Below are positions 11,179 to 22,600 of a stretch of DNA of 64,000 nt, one piece after another. The stretch comes from Conchocele bisecta (taxonomy: Eukaryota; Mollusca; Bivalvia; Lucinida; Thyasiridae). Position numbers and translations under genes: made by a program. The notes beneath the pieces are model-generated. The model searched no databases. It saw only the letters and a program-made list of their open reading frames with translations, and was not told the DNA's origin. The stretch is taken from contig CM055279.1 of assembly GCA_029237695.1 (NCBI GenBank), forward strand, positions 6,094,323-6,158,322, written 5' to 3'. The first letter of the stretch is position 1, and the number at the start of each line of letters is the position of its first letter.

Positions 11179-12170
11179 CCTACACCCACCATACTTGCAC
11201 AACTTCATCTCCTAGAGATGTACATCAACAACCACTGACCTATATTTGACCTTCACCTACATTTAACCTTGAATTACTTAGTTAATTCCCCTTGGTTAAG
11301 GTTTTTAGTCAACCTTGGTTAAGGTTTGTAGTCAAGCTTGTACATGGAATACTATTGTGCATACAGACACCATACTTGGACAACCTTTTCTCATAGGGAT
11401 GTACATCAATAACCCCTGATCTATATTTGACCTTGACCTACATTTCCTCTTGAATTACTTAGTTAATTCCCCTTGGTTAAGGTTTTTAGTCAAGCTTGTA
11501 CATGGAATACTTATATTGTGCATACTAACACCATACTAGGACAACCTTTTCTCATAGCGATGTACATCAATAACCCCTGATCTATATTTGACCTTGACCT
11601 ACATTTACTCTTGAATTACTTACTTGATTCTCCTTGGTTAAGGTTTTTAGTGAAGCTTGTAGATGCTATACTCCTGGCCCTACACCAACCATACTTGGAC
11701 AACTTCATCTCCCAGTGATGTACATCAATAATCCCTGACCTATATTTGACATTGACCTACTTTTATCCTTGGATTACTTTCTTATTTCCCCTTGGTTAAG
11801 GTTTTTAGTCAAGCTTGTATATGGAATATTCCTGGGCCTACAGCAACCATACTTCGAAAACTTCATCTCCTAGTGATCTACATCAATAATCCCTGACCTA
11901 TATCTGACATTGACCTACATTTAACCTTGAATTACTTACTTAATTTCACTTCGTTAAGGTTTTTAGTCAACCTTGGTTAAGGGTTTTATGCAGGCCGTGG
12001 CCACATTGACCTACATTTAACCTTGAATTACTTACTTAATTTCCCTTGGTTAAGGTTTTTAGTCAACCTTGTTTAAGGTTTTTATGCAAGCCGCGGCCAC
12101 CTTGTTTGTCAAGCTATGTGTACATCGACAACCCTTGTAGTCGAGCTATGCTGTTCTCCTACAGCTCTTG

Positions 12171-12537
12171 TTTGGTATCCTGTCAATACGACCTATTCAC
12201 TGCGTATGAATATGTGCGGCGATTTTTTTTTGCATTTTAAAGCCATTTGTAGGTGTATCCTGGCAATACGACTTAATCACTGCGCATGAATATGTGCGGT
12301 TGTCATGCTAGTCGATTCTCTGATTTTGATGATGCGGCTGGGATTATTTTTTGTATTTTAAAGATATTTGTAGTGTTGACGGGATAAATAGAAGAGTAGG
12401 TTAGTGCCGTGAATGGAAAATAAATATCTGGCGCGGCACGGAAAAGGGATGTGCTCGGCAGAGCCTCGCCCATCCCGTTTCCTAAGCCTTGCAAGATATT
12501 TTTTCCCATTCACGGCACTAACCTACTATTCTCTATA
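12171..12537 (-). mobile_element. Right fragment of split family B MITE, with its hairpin
   Basis: Resumes with TATCCTGTCAATACGACC, passes GTGTTGACGGGATAAATAG at about 12371-12389 and continues through the GTAGGTTAGTGCC hairpin to 12537. With 8702-8760 it forms one element, internally partly duplicated (two copies of the CAATACGACNTANTCACTGC segment). Confidence 0.65.
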
Positions 12538-12562
12538 TCCCTGGTTTGGCCCTCAGGTACAT

Positions 12563-13195
12563 GTGAGACACGCCATGTGATTCTGTACCTTGGGACATCT
12601 GCGTAATTTCACGAAAATTCGTTTACAAAATTTACAATATTTTCCGTAAATGGCGTCCACAGTTGTACTCTAAATATTTTTTCAACTTTTGACAGAATTT
12701 ACGGAAAATTTTGTAAGCGTATCTCATGAAATTACGTACGCAGATGTCCCAAGGTACAAAATCCCATGGCGTGTCTCAAGCTTCTGATACGTAACGAGCC
12801 GTCTCATCAGGATTTGCACTTTCTGCAAATAATTTTCATATTTTTGAGAACAAAAACACCCCCTTTTCATAAATGGACTAATCTGAAAACCATTTTGTGA
12901 CGATTGATTGGTTGCACAATTAACATATCAAAATCGATTTGAGTTACTTGGGGGTGAAAGGCTTAATGGCGAATAATAATGTAGAGATCTATGGCATGAA
13001 ATTCACAGTCACGTAATTATTGTATCAGTTTTTCCACATATGAGGACGAGCCAGGTGATTTTATACCTTCGGACTTCTGCGTAATTTCATTAAATACGTT
13101 TACAAAATGTACAATATTTTTCATAAATAACATCAGAAGTTGCCAAAATTATCAGATTACATGCGGAATTATATTCCGCATGTACTCTGAAACAG
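12563..13195. repeat. Two family D foldbacks around a family-like spacer
   Basis: 12563-12782 is a complete copy (GAGACACGCCATGTGATT to GGCGTGTCTC). 13042-13195 is a left-half copy ending at the GCGGAATTATATTCCGC centre. The spacer has a segment (AACCATTTTGTGACGATTGATTGG) that recurs at about 36720-36790 in inverted form. Confidence 0.55.
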
Positions 13196-13312
13196 CATGA
13201 GGCACGTTAGTTGTAGCGTATAGGCCGAGGCGAGGGGGTGGGAGCATACAATGTAAGAAGTCCTTTGACCGGCCGGGGACGGCGTTAGTGATGATGACAC
13301 CTGGAAACTCAG

Positions 13313-13565
13313 GGGGCAGTTTCACTAAACTTCGTATGACTAAAACGTTCGTAAGTGCATCGTCTGAACGTTGATGAACGTTGTAATTGTTGCTGTACGT
13401 GAATGTGGGTACAAACTACTTCTCCACCCTCCGTACCCTCAGAATTTGCTGCATGTTCGATAAATGTAAATCCAATAATTATTTTACAAGAACACATTAT
13501 TAATGTGAAATAATTTTGCACTTACGAACAATTTAGTCGTAAGAAGTTTAGTGAAACCGGTCCCA
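13313..13565. mobile_element. MITE, family C
   Basis: Ends GTTTCACTAAACTTCGTATG and AAGAAGTTTAGTGAAACCGG. The interior carries an unrelated insertion of about 90 bp around 13370-13440 relative to other copies. Confidence 0.6.
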
Positions 13566-13599
13566 GAGTATTGCCCAATCAGCCACACCGCCGCCATCC

Positions 13600-13735
13600 C
13601 AAAACTGATAGAGCGTAGCGGGGATGAAAAGTTGCTCAAACTCTCTATTAGCTTAACAGACTGTTAAATCCTTAGCAATTCTAAGGATTTAACAGTCTGT
13701 TAAGCTAACAGAAGCTTTGAGCAACCGGGCCCTGA
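13600..13735. repeat. Hairpin with TTAACAGACTGTTAA arms
   Basis: Long inverted repeat with arms GCTTAACAGACTGTTAAATC and its complement around CCTTAGCAATTCTAAGG; outer arms TTGCTCAAA and TTTGAGCAA. Confidence 0.7.
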
Positions 13736-13799
13736 TGACTATATCACTAAGTACGCTGAGCAACGAGCAGAAAAAGTAAGTAAAATAAATGCCATTAGA

Positions 13800-14010
13800 C
13801 CGTCTTAGACCGCTACACACAACAACGGTTGTCTGCTGTTGCATTTATATATTGCCTTATTTCTCAATAAAAACATGGTTTGAAAACACTTCAGAATGTA
13901 AATGATTCTAAAGTGCTGTCGAAGCATGTTGTAAATTATTCTAAAGTGCTTTCAAAGCATGTTTTTGATGATAAAAAACGGAAAATAGAAAATAAACAGC
14001 AGTCGACAAA
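13800..14010. repeat. Dispersed foldback, family I
   Basis: Contains TCTGCTGTTG, AAATGATTCTAAAGTGCTGT and CATGTTTTTGATGATAAAA. Most of it recurs at about 46920-47130. Outer segments (GTCTGCTGTT and AACAGCAGTCGAC) are inverted. Confidence 0.55.
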
Positions 14011-14139
14011 AAGTAAGATAGCGCAATGAAGCATAATAATCGTTATTTACTGGCTGTTTTTCGCTTTCGTGCACGCACACCCTTTACAACCGTCACACTG
14101 CAGCAGAACTGAATAACCAATCGATCAATCAGCCACTCG

Positions 14140-14245
14140 ATCAGCAAATCAAGTAACCAAACAATCAATCGATCAATCAATCAATCAATCAAGCAAACCA
14201 GCAAGTAAGCAAAGAAGGAAACAAACAAACAATAAATCAATCAAA
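14140..14245. repeat. CAAT-rich simple repeat
   Basis: Runs of CAAT and CAAG/CAAA words. A similar tract (25270-25380) sits immediately before exon 8 of gene 2. Confidence 0.8.
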
Positions 14246-14492
14246 CGTCGAAAACGAAACAGAGACCAACGTTCCATATACCAGGTTTGAAAACAAGCTT
14301 CCATAAATGCGGCTGTGACTGGAGTACTAGGGCTTATGGGTGATGCGACGAGTGTAGACCCAGATCAGCATGTGCATCCGCACAGTCAGGATTGGCAATA
14401 AATGTAAACCCATGTCTTGAAATTGCCAGACGATCCCAAATTTGCATTTACGAACATTTTAGTCGTACGAAGTTTAGTGAAACGGCCCCAGA

Positions 14493-15120
14493 GGTGCACA
14501 TTCGCAATTTCGCTTTGTGCTGTTTATGTATATGAATATAACGAGTATTAATTTCTTAGCCAACATGTTAAATATATTCATAAACACGTACGTATCTGAC
14601 GTTGTCACGGGGTTGAAAGAAAGGTCGGTCTTCAAGACGCAGTTAAAACTGGCACCATCATGTTACATTTAAAGTGCAGTGTGAACTATACAATTCAGCG
14701 ATGTAGACGTATGTAGTATGTCTGTGATATTTACAATGCCAACGGAATGACAAAATTATTACAGATAAGAAAAGGTATGACTTCATTGTTGAATTTCCTT
14801 TATTGAAGGAATAAAACCATGGGATGTTGCGTTTACTTTAGTATGAAAACCATTTGGTCTGTTTAAAGTGCGTGGTACGAATGACTCCTCGCAAACTTTA
14901 AACAGACCAAATGTTTTTCGTACTACAGTAACCGCAACACGGCTCCACGCACTTTAAACATACCAAACTACAGTACACACAACATAACAAGGTTTTATTA
15001 CATGTACTTATATTTACATTACATTCTCTAATAGTTTCAAAAATGTAAATAGCCAGATATGGCGTTAAAATTAAGAATCCTCATTATGTACGTCATTGTG
15101 TCGCAATTCATGGAAAAGCG
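14493..15120. other. Intergenic, no gene recognised
   Basis: AT-rich. The only structure seen is an inverted repeat at about 14840-14970 (GGTCTGTTTAAAGTGCGTGG and its imperfect complements). No convincing ORF or RNA gene. Confidence 0.5.
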
Positions 15121-15406
15121 ACGTTGCCGGTCACGATGGCTGTCATGTATTTAACGATAGCGTTAATTCTTACCGGAATCCCGATATTCTTGATTTCGTC
15201 CTCATATACATTAAATTTAACCGGATTCAACTCTCACCTACCAGAAAGCCAACATGTTGGTACGTGAGATTTGAATCCGGTTATACCTATAACAGTAGAA
15301 AGATTAGTACCAATTATATTACTTTTAAGGAGCGGGATTAATTGACTCTGATGTGGTGAGGACCTGGCGCCAGATCAGGCTATTCTAATTCCAGAGCTAA
15401 ATATAT

Positions 15407-15775
15407 TATAGGAATGAATGGCCTTTTTGTGGAATTTATCGGGGTATAAACTTGGAAAAGTCGCGCGGGAATACTGGACGAAGGCCGGAAGGCCTCGTCC
15501 AGTATTCCCGCGACTTTTCCAAGTTTATATCTCCGATAAATTCAACAAAAAGGCCATTCATTCCTTATACTTCCAGCATTTGAAATAAATTCATGAAGAA
15601 AATGTGTTTATTTTCCGTTTTCTTAATCATTATTTTAACTGCGCCTCACGGTTACGGAAAGTAGTTCGGCGTGGGAGTTTACTGGGATATACATTTTGGA
15701 CAGAGACTTGCTACGGGCCAATCAAATGTTAGGGAATTGTGTAAATATTTTTGTACTGGAATTATATGCATGTAT
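15407..15775. mobile_element. Foldback MITE, family J (GGAATGAATGGCCTTTTTGT)
   Basis: A hairpin of about 165 bp (arms ATAGGAATGAATGGCCTTTT and AAAAAGGCCATTCATTCCTT, with the loop rich in GGCCGGAAGGCC) followed by a conserved tail of about 190 bp containing CCTCACGGTTACGGAAAGTA. Copies: 20767-21107, 26645-26800 (tail), 31420-31740, 32210-32535 and 32812-33050. Confidence 0.75.
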
Positions 15776-15949
15776 ATTCCCCCACCCATACATATGACAT
15801 ACGGGAATCGACCCTGTTAACCCTGCCAAATATGACCTTAGTTGTTGACAGGCTGTTAAACACCATTAAAATAAATTAAATAAATATTTTCTGTTCGCAT
15901 AACTTTATCTAAAATATGCGACACAGTTACAAACAAATTAAATGGATCG

Positions 15950-16240
15950 TTTCACTAATCATCGTACGATGAAGAAGTTCGTATTACATTTAAGTTCATG
16001 TATACAATTAATTGTAAGTACAGCATTGAAATGTACACATTTAATTTATATTGGAATTCACAGGCGATGTTAGCAAATCGTTCGTGATTTAGTAACCGGT
16101 GCTGCCCTCTGCGCCGGTGTAAAATGTTTCTCGTCGACAAATGACCCGATTTCCTGACGAGATGCCACTCAGTTCTACTTAAAGCTATCGCATAAACGCC
16201 CCGGATTATAGACATCAATGTTCCGGAACTGGAGGTTAGA
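15950..16240. other. Region upstream of CYP4 gene 2; possible promoter
   Basis: Sequence directly upstream of the first exon. A TATA-like stretch (AATATATTATAG) lies at about 16241-16253. No binding sites can be assigned and the transcription start is unknown. The left end resembles a fragment of a family C MITE (CGTTTCACTAATCATCGTAC). Confidence 0.3.
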
Positions 16241-16325
16241 TTAAAAACAGCAATATATTATAGTTGAACTGTTTTGTTGTAGAACAACAGTAACTATCTG
16301 GGTGACTTCTGATCATCATCAACAA

Positions 16326-16408
16326 CAAACATAATAACAACAACAACAGCCACACCTGCCGAACCTATAACAACAACAACAGCCACACCTGCCGAACCTA
16401 TAACAACC
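16326..16408 (+). promoter_or_regulatory. 5' UTR of CYP4 gene 2 with 33-bp tandem duplication
   Basis: Two perfect copies of a 33-bp unit (CAA-rich, then CAGCCACACCTGCCGAACCT) end just before the start codon. The start context is AACAACCATGG, with A/C-rich upstream bases and G at +4, which suits a eukaryotic initiation site. Confidence 0.6.
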
Positions 16409-16624
16409 ATGGTGGGATCTAGTTACGCCAGTTACATGTTCCCAAGTATGAGCGCCGTTTCCGGTATGACGTCACTTGTGGCCCAGACTGCAGTGATCGC
16501 CATCTTGATCTATATTGCAACCAAAGCCTGGACACTTCTGTCGTACATGCGCCGGAACGGACGTCTGTTTGCCGACTATCCAGGCCCCAAGGAAAATCAC
16601 TGGCTGTTGGGGACGATGAAATAT
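16409..16624 (+). CDS. CYP4 gene 2, exon 1 (signal anchor)
   Basis: 72 codons, donor GTGAGT. Hydrophobic stretch [20 protein letters not shown], then basic YMRRNGR and the proline hinge [13 protein letters not shown]. It fits the N-terminal ER membrane anchor of microsomal P450s. The ATG at 16409 is the first in frame after the CAA-rich leader. Confidence 0.9.
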
Positions 16625-19600
16625 GTGAGTATTGATACACTGGAACGTCTACAAACCGACAACCTTGCGACATCGCTGCGTTAAATTATGACCGATTTAA
16701 CTGTCAAATATCGCTGATGTTTATCGGCGTTCATGATTGCAATTCACACAGGCATGTGTTTCGGTGCTCTTACATCGAACTTACAGTGACACCTCTCTAA
16801 ACCGGACACCCTGGGACGTCCCAGGGTGTCCGGTTTAGAGAGGTTTCACTGTATATGCAAAGGCGTACGGGCAAGTTACGTGTAAAACGACCCTGTTTCA
16901 GAAAATGTTAAGACTGTGCGTGCAAACAACATTGTCAATATATTACGAATATAACACAATAATCATATACTATATTCACAGACTGTTCCAGTATGGTAAT
17001 AATCCATGACATATTCATCTATTCCTCGTACATGTATATTAAACGTTTTTACTGATGTCATAATGAATTTCACATTGCATGGTTTCTTAGGAATTTAGTA
17101 AACTCGTGCAATAAATAAATACAATTTCAAATCATTGCTTAAGTAAGATCCTCTTTACATCAAACATGTTGACTGATTACATCTACATATCATTCTTAGA
17201 AAATTATTAAACTCGTGAAAGAAATAGAATATTAAATCACGGCTTCCATATGTTGTTGATTTGTGATGATTTAGAACAAGATGTATGATCATGTGGTACT
17301 AACAACAACAACAAGTACTGAAACTTCCAGAATCCATCTGATTCAAAGTACATATTCTTTTATATTGTTCTTATTACGTAACGGATTTTGATGAAATATG
17401 GCGCATCAAACGCGTCTTGTTAAGCTGCATTTGGCGGTATCTATATTTTCGCCCAAACTTCTGTCGTTTTTGCGAAGAATCTATTTCCGTGTCTCCGACA
17501 CTGAAATCGATTCTTCGCAAAAATGACATAAGTCTGTGCCGAACTCCCTGGACCACCAATTGTAGCTCTTGAAGACGCGTTTGCTGCGCCATATTTCATC
17601 AACATCCGTTGCATATTAAGGAAAATATCGAATAATACTTACTTTGTAGTGGGCGACGTTGATGTTGTTGTAACCACATGATCATGCACCTTGGTAGTAC
17701 AGCCATTTATATTTACGGGTAGATAGTACATGTTTATACGATTAAGACAATTTGTTATGAACATTTATTATATACCTACATATACCCATGAAATACATAG
17801 TTATGCGATGTAAATAAAAGTCATATGTTATCATCGATGAAATAAACAACTTCCGGTGAAAATACGACTACATGTACTTCCGCTATCTTTATTCATAACG
17901 CGCATCCGAGTCTGCAGTGCTTAGAAAGAAAACAGCGCAAATAGGCTGCAAATACACATTCATTACCGTATACAGTCTAAAAGAAACTGCTAATTTCCAT
18001 GGAGCGGTATACAATAAATAGAATATTCATATTGTTGCAACGAATATGACATACATGTTCATCGAGTGGTGTGAAATGTCCATATTTCACTCGTGGAATA
18101 TGGACATTTCACACCACTCGATGATCATATATGTCATATTCGTTGCAAAAATATGAATATCCTCTATGTATATTTACTGAATCGCAAGTTACATCAACGT
18201 GTAGTATCATGTGTTTGCGTGACATCATGTTTTTAGATGTGTTTACACTAGATTTCCTTTAATATTTTTCTAATGGACTGACATAGTTTTATGAAATATA
18301 CCGCAGCAAATGCGGTACACGTTGTCCTTTATTGTATATGCGGCTTTAATATAATAATTCTGTCGTTTTGACGAAGAATCGGTTACCGTAAATGTAAATA
18401 AAAACTAGAGCACGTGTATGTAAGAAATAAACGGTTCTCGATTGTAAATAACTTTCAGAGCACCCATAAATCACACATGCCATCGTATTTGATGCGCTAC
18501 ATATCATCAAAATCCGTCCTTTTGTTAGGAAGATTTTAAAGAAATTCGACTGTAAAATTGACGTAACAGATTAAGTCATGTCGGAAAATCGGGTTCGGAA
18601 ACCATGTAATCCCATACCCTGTACATGTGCATGATCAATACCAAACACATTCCCAGTTTCCAACGGACAGCGAAGAACGCCTGAAGTACTTCATAGATGT
18701 ATGTGAGCCCCAGGGAAAGACTGGGTACACCCGACTGTGGATGGGCTTCAATCGACCCGTGATCCATGTCCACGCCCCACACACCATGCGGAAGATACTT
18801 AAAACCGCAGGTAAACGAACCACAGTGTCCATTGGCAAGTACAGTGGAGTTTTTGCATAGCTGTGGGTCCGCAACTGGGCTATCCAGTTGCAATATATAA
18901 CTATATATATACAATTATAAATGGAGCTCTATTTTGGTGTATTGTTGTTTGGTGTTACTCACATAACTGTATTAATGCTGCCCTTTGTTGAAAGGAATAT
19001 TGTAGATTATCTTCCAAATGCGGCAATATTTGATATATCTAATTTATTTACTAATTTCCTAACGAGGGAGATAATAAACAAACCTATGCATTCATACCAT
19101 TCGTAGAGTTGTCTGATAAACTTGATACAAAAACACACTAGCCTGGCATTCTATGTGCATTTAGGAATGCCTACGCGTTTTCTTGTATTGCCTAAAAAAA
19201 TTGATATCAAAATGCACGAGCCTCACTCAGCAGTGTTTTCATTAACAGGCATCGGACATAAATTACTCTCTGAAAATGACAAAACTCAAATCCTGAAATT
19301 AATAGATTTCCTTCTTTGCGTATGTGATGTAAAACATCTCCTGAAATGTTCATACAAATTGAGCCTGATAATTCTTCTCCTTTCCAGAACCGAAACCAAC
19401 AGGGCTGGCAGGTGGGTACCGGATGCTCATGGGCTGGATTGGAGACGGGCTTCTTGTATCGGGCGGGACAAAATGGGCCCGGAATAGACGCCTGTTGACG
19501 CCCGCCTTCCATTTTGACGTTCTGAAGCCGTATCTGGACGTGTATAACAACGCCACGGATGCTTTGGTGGTGAGTATTGTGTCAATATACAGTGGAACCT

Positions 19601-22600
19601 CCCTAAACCGGACACCCCATGGGGTGTCCGGTTTAGAGATGTTTCACTGTAATTCTTGAACATGAGTAATGTGTGTGTACTGCGCAATCATGAACAGACA
19701 ATAATAGCAGATGTAAATGCCAGAGAAACCAAGCAAATCAGAAAAAACGTGTGTTTTCTCGCTGTCCGGTTTAGAACGGTACCGCTGTACTGTACTATGT
19801 TAGTCATATGCAAAATACATGTACATATCAATTTCCAATAACCTCCGAAGGGAAGCACATTTAATACACATTGTTTTAAAGTCACTATTTTTTATTAAAT
19901 GTTCATGACGTCCGGCTCATAACATCCGGTTCACTGCTACACTATGGACGTCACATAGGACTGCCAATACAGTTTCACACTATTTTGATGAAGACACACT
20001 ATTTTGATGAAGACAATGTGCTCGAAAATTTAATAAAAAGAGTGACTTTAGAACAACATGTATATATCGTTGATTGATTTTGTTGGTGGTTGGTTGGCTG
20101 ATTGATTGATTTATCTATTTATTCATGGCTGTTGACGACCGTGTGATACAGCTGCGCATCATTTAGTTTATACGACATTCAAAGCTCCAGATAAGGTTTG
20201 TATTTTATTACGCACTTATGTTAGCAGAATACGCATTGATTATCAAAAGTTGGAGTACAAAATACTCACAGCAATGTGAAAATACGCATTGATTTTCAAA
20301 ATGAGTAGTGAAAATACTGCAAACTAGTTGAAAATTTACTGCTCAAATAAGTTAATTTTTAATTTTGTTTTATTTTTTATCATTTGTTCCTATTTAATAA
20401 GGAAGAATATATAATACATTTGCAAAAGTAAAATACGCAGTGAATTTGAAATCTGGGGGTATAATACTTCAGATACGAAATTAATGTTGAGCTCTGCGGT
20501 ATTATTAAAATGGACACGCTTTGGCTTAAACCAAAGCGTATCCATTTTAATAATACCGCAGAGCTCCAAATTAATTTCGTAGACTATTTCTACATTTTCT
20601 CTTTACAGGGAAGGTTGGACAAGCACGCGAGCGTGGGTGAGAAGTTCGAGGTGTTCCAGTATATCTGCAACTGCTCCCTGGACATCATCCTGAAGTGCGC
20701 TTTCTCCTTCGACGAGGATGTACAGAATAAAGGGTAGGCTAGTCCAATCACGTAAACCCACTTTTACTATAGGAATGAATGGCCTTTTTGTGGAATTTAT
20801 CGGGGTATACACTTGGAAAAGTCGCGGGAATACTGGACGAAGGCCGGAAGGCCTTCGTCCAGTATTCCCGCGACTTTTCCAAGTTATATCCCCGATAAAT
20901 TCAACAAAAAGGCCATTAATTCCTTATAATTCCAGCATTTGAAATAAATTCATCAAGAAAATGTGTGTATTTTCCGTTTTCTTAATAATATTTTAACTGC
21001 GCCTCACGGTTACGGAAAGTAGTTCGCGTGGGAGTTTACTGGGATATAAATTTTGGACAGAGAATGTTAGGGAATTGTGTAAATATTTTTGTTCTGGAAT
21101 TATAGAACAATACAGCGAAAACGGGAGGTCCCCAGGGTGTCCGGCTTAGAGACGTTTCACTGTAAATCAGGCATTTGATCATTCTGCGATCACGAACAGA
21201 CATTATCACCTGAGATAAATGACCAAGAATGTCATCAAACATAAGATTACATATGTTTTATTGGTGTTCCACTGTAGTAGGGTAGTGATTTCCAATAGCC
21301 TCCGAAGGGAAGCACATAGAATACACATTATTTTAAGGTTAGATAATACCAAATGGCGCGAAATCACCCAGGGGTATGCAGAAGTTGTCCAGTATAAAAA
21401 TATAGTGCGGGCGTTTTGAGGTCACATACCTTGTTTGCACGCAAATCTTGATATATTACTACCCAGTTTCACTTGTGAAACATTTGGGGTGCTTTTAACA
21501 CCAGTTTTCAGCATATTTGTAGCATTTAAAAGAAAACACTGAACCTGTTGGTCACGTGATGTAAACAGAGTTTCCGTGGACACAAAATGAAAACAATATT
21601 GGGGGATATGACGAGGTTGGATTTGTCTTTCTTAGGAGTAAGTGAACCTATTGTTTAATTCATGCAGAACCAGTACTGACTGGCTGCAGGTCATGTACAA
21701 GTAGGTCTCACAGCATCCATACGAATAGTGAAAGTAGGAGAGACTGGCCTTATTGGATGGGATTCGGTTAAATTATATAGTAAAACTATTTGGTGTGTTC
21801 TAACTTTTAATAGTCACTCGTTTTATTAAGAGTGAATATTAATATAATAGTAGGATAGCTGAGCATAACCCCTTCACAACTAAATATCTGACATTGTCTG
21901 TTCCATGTTGACGTAGGGCTATTTCATTAGTCAAGTTAAAAAAAAAATGGGGGTCTTTGTTACGTTTCGCTCTTGTGAACAACAGTTATAACACACAGTT
22001 ATAGTTCAGTCCAGTGTACAATGCAGGGTAACTTATTGGGGTTGGACGTTGCAATATGTGAACTATGTGGACGACAAGGCTGCCCAGCGATTGGCTTAGA
22101 CAATAGGGCGAACTGTGAACATAATATTAAATCATAACTCGTGTACGATCATCTATTTATTTTTTATTTCTGCAGAGCGAAGGACCCGTATGTAGCTGCT
22201 GTCACCGAGCTGTCACTGGGATTGGACTACAGGGGCAAGTAAGTTTTATGGCACTTAAACTCTATGTCCTCTTAAAGGTACCAATTTACATGTTCGTCAT
22301 TCATGTTGAATTATAAACACACATTGATACACAACACAATGCGTTAATCTTATCAACGTTTGTGAACAACTACAGTGTATTAGCAATGTCAACTCGCAAT
22401 GAAGCAATTTGATTGCCTGAGCCTGAGCTGTAGCTCAGGCTCAGTCAATCAAGCTGCTTGACTTTAAGCACAATATTCAAGTACAATGTACATGTACTTT
22501 AAACTAAAACATTGACAAATATTGGCACATGTCGTAGTGTAAGTAGTATACTGTTAAAAACGTATATTGTGCATCGAAGACAGAACTTATATGCAGGAAA

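Larger units (their letters stand above)
8761..12170 (+). mobile_element. Helentron-like non-autonomous (HINE/pearl-type) element with core tandem array
   Basis: Starts directly after TTTTT with AGCTCGACTATTCGAAGAAT. It then has a GGCGTC hexanucleotide microsatellite (about 8803-8847) and an array of units of about 160 bp (each with CCTTGGTTAAGGTTTTTAGT, CTATATTTGACCTTGACC and GATGTACATCAATAACCCCT). It ends with TAGTCGAGCT (12138), the exact inverted complement of its first ten bases, followed by a stem-loop GCTGT-TCTCCT-ACAGC and CTTG before a T run. Subterminal inverted repeats, a core array, a 3' hairpin and insertion between Ts are hallmarks of Helentron-associated elements. A second start (AGCTCGACTATTCG plus GGCGTC run) at 9867 shows nesting or unequal exchange. 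No Rep/helicase ORF is present. Confidence 0.75.
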
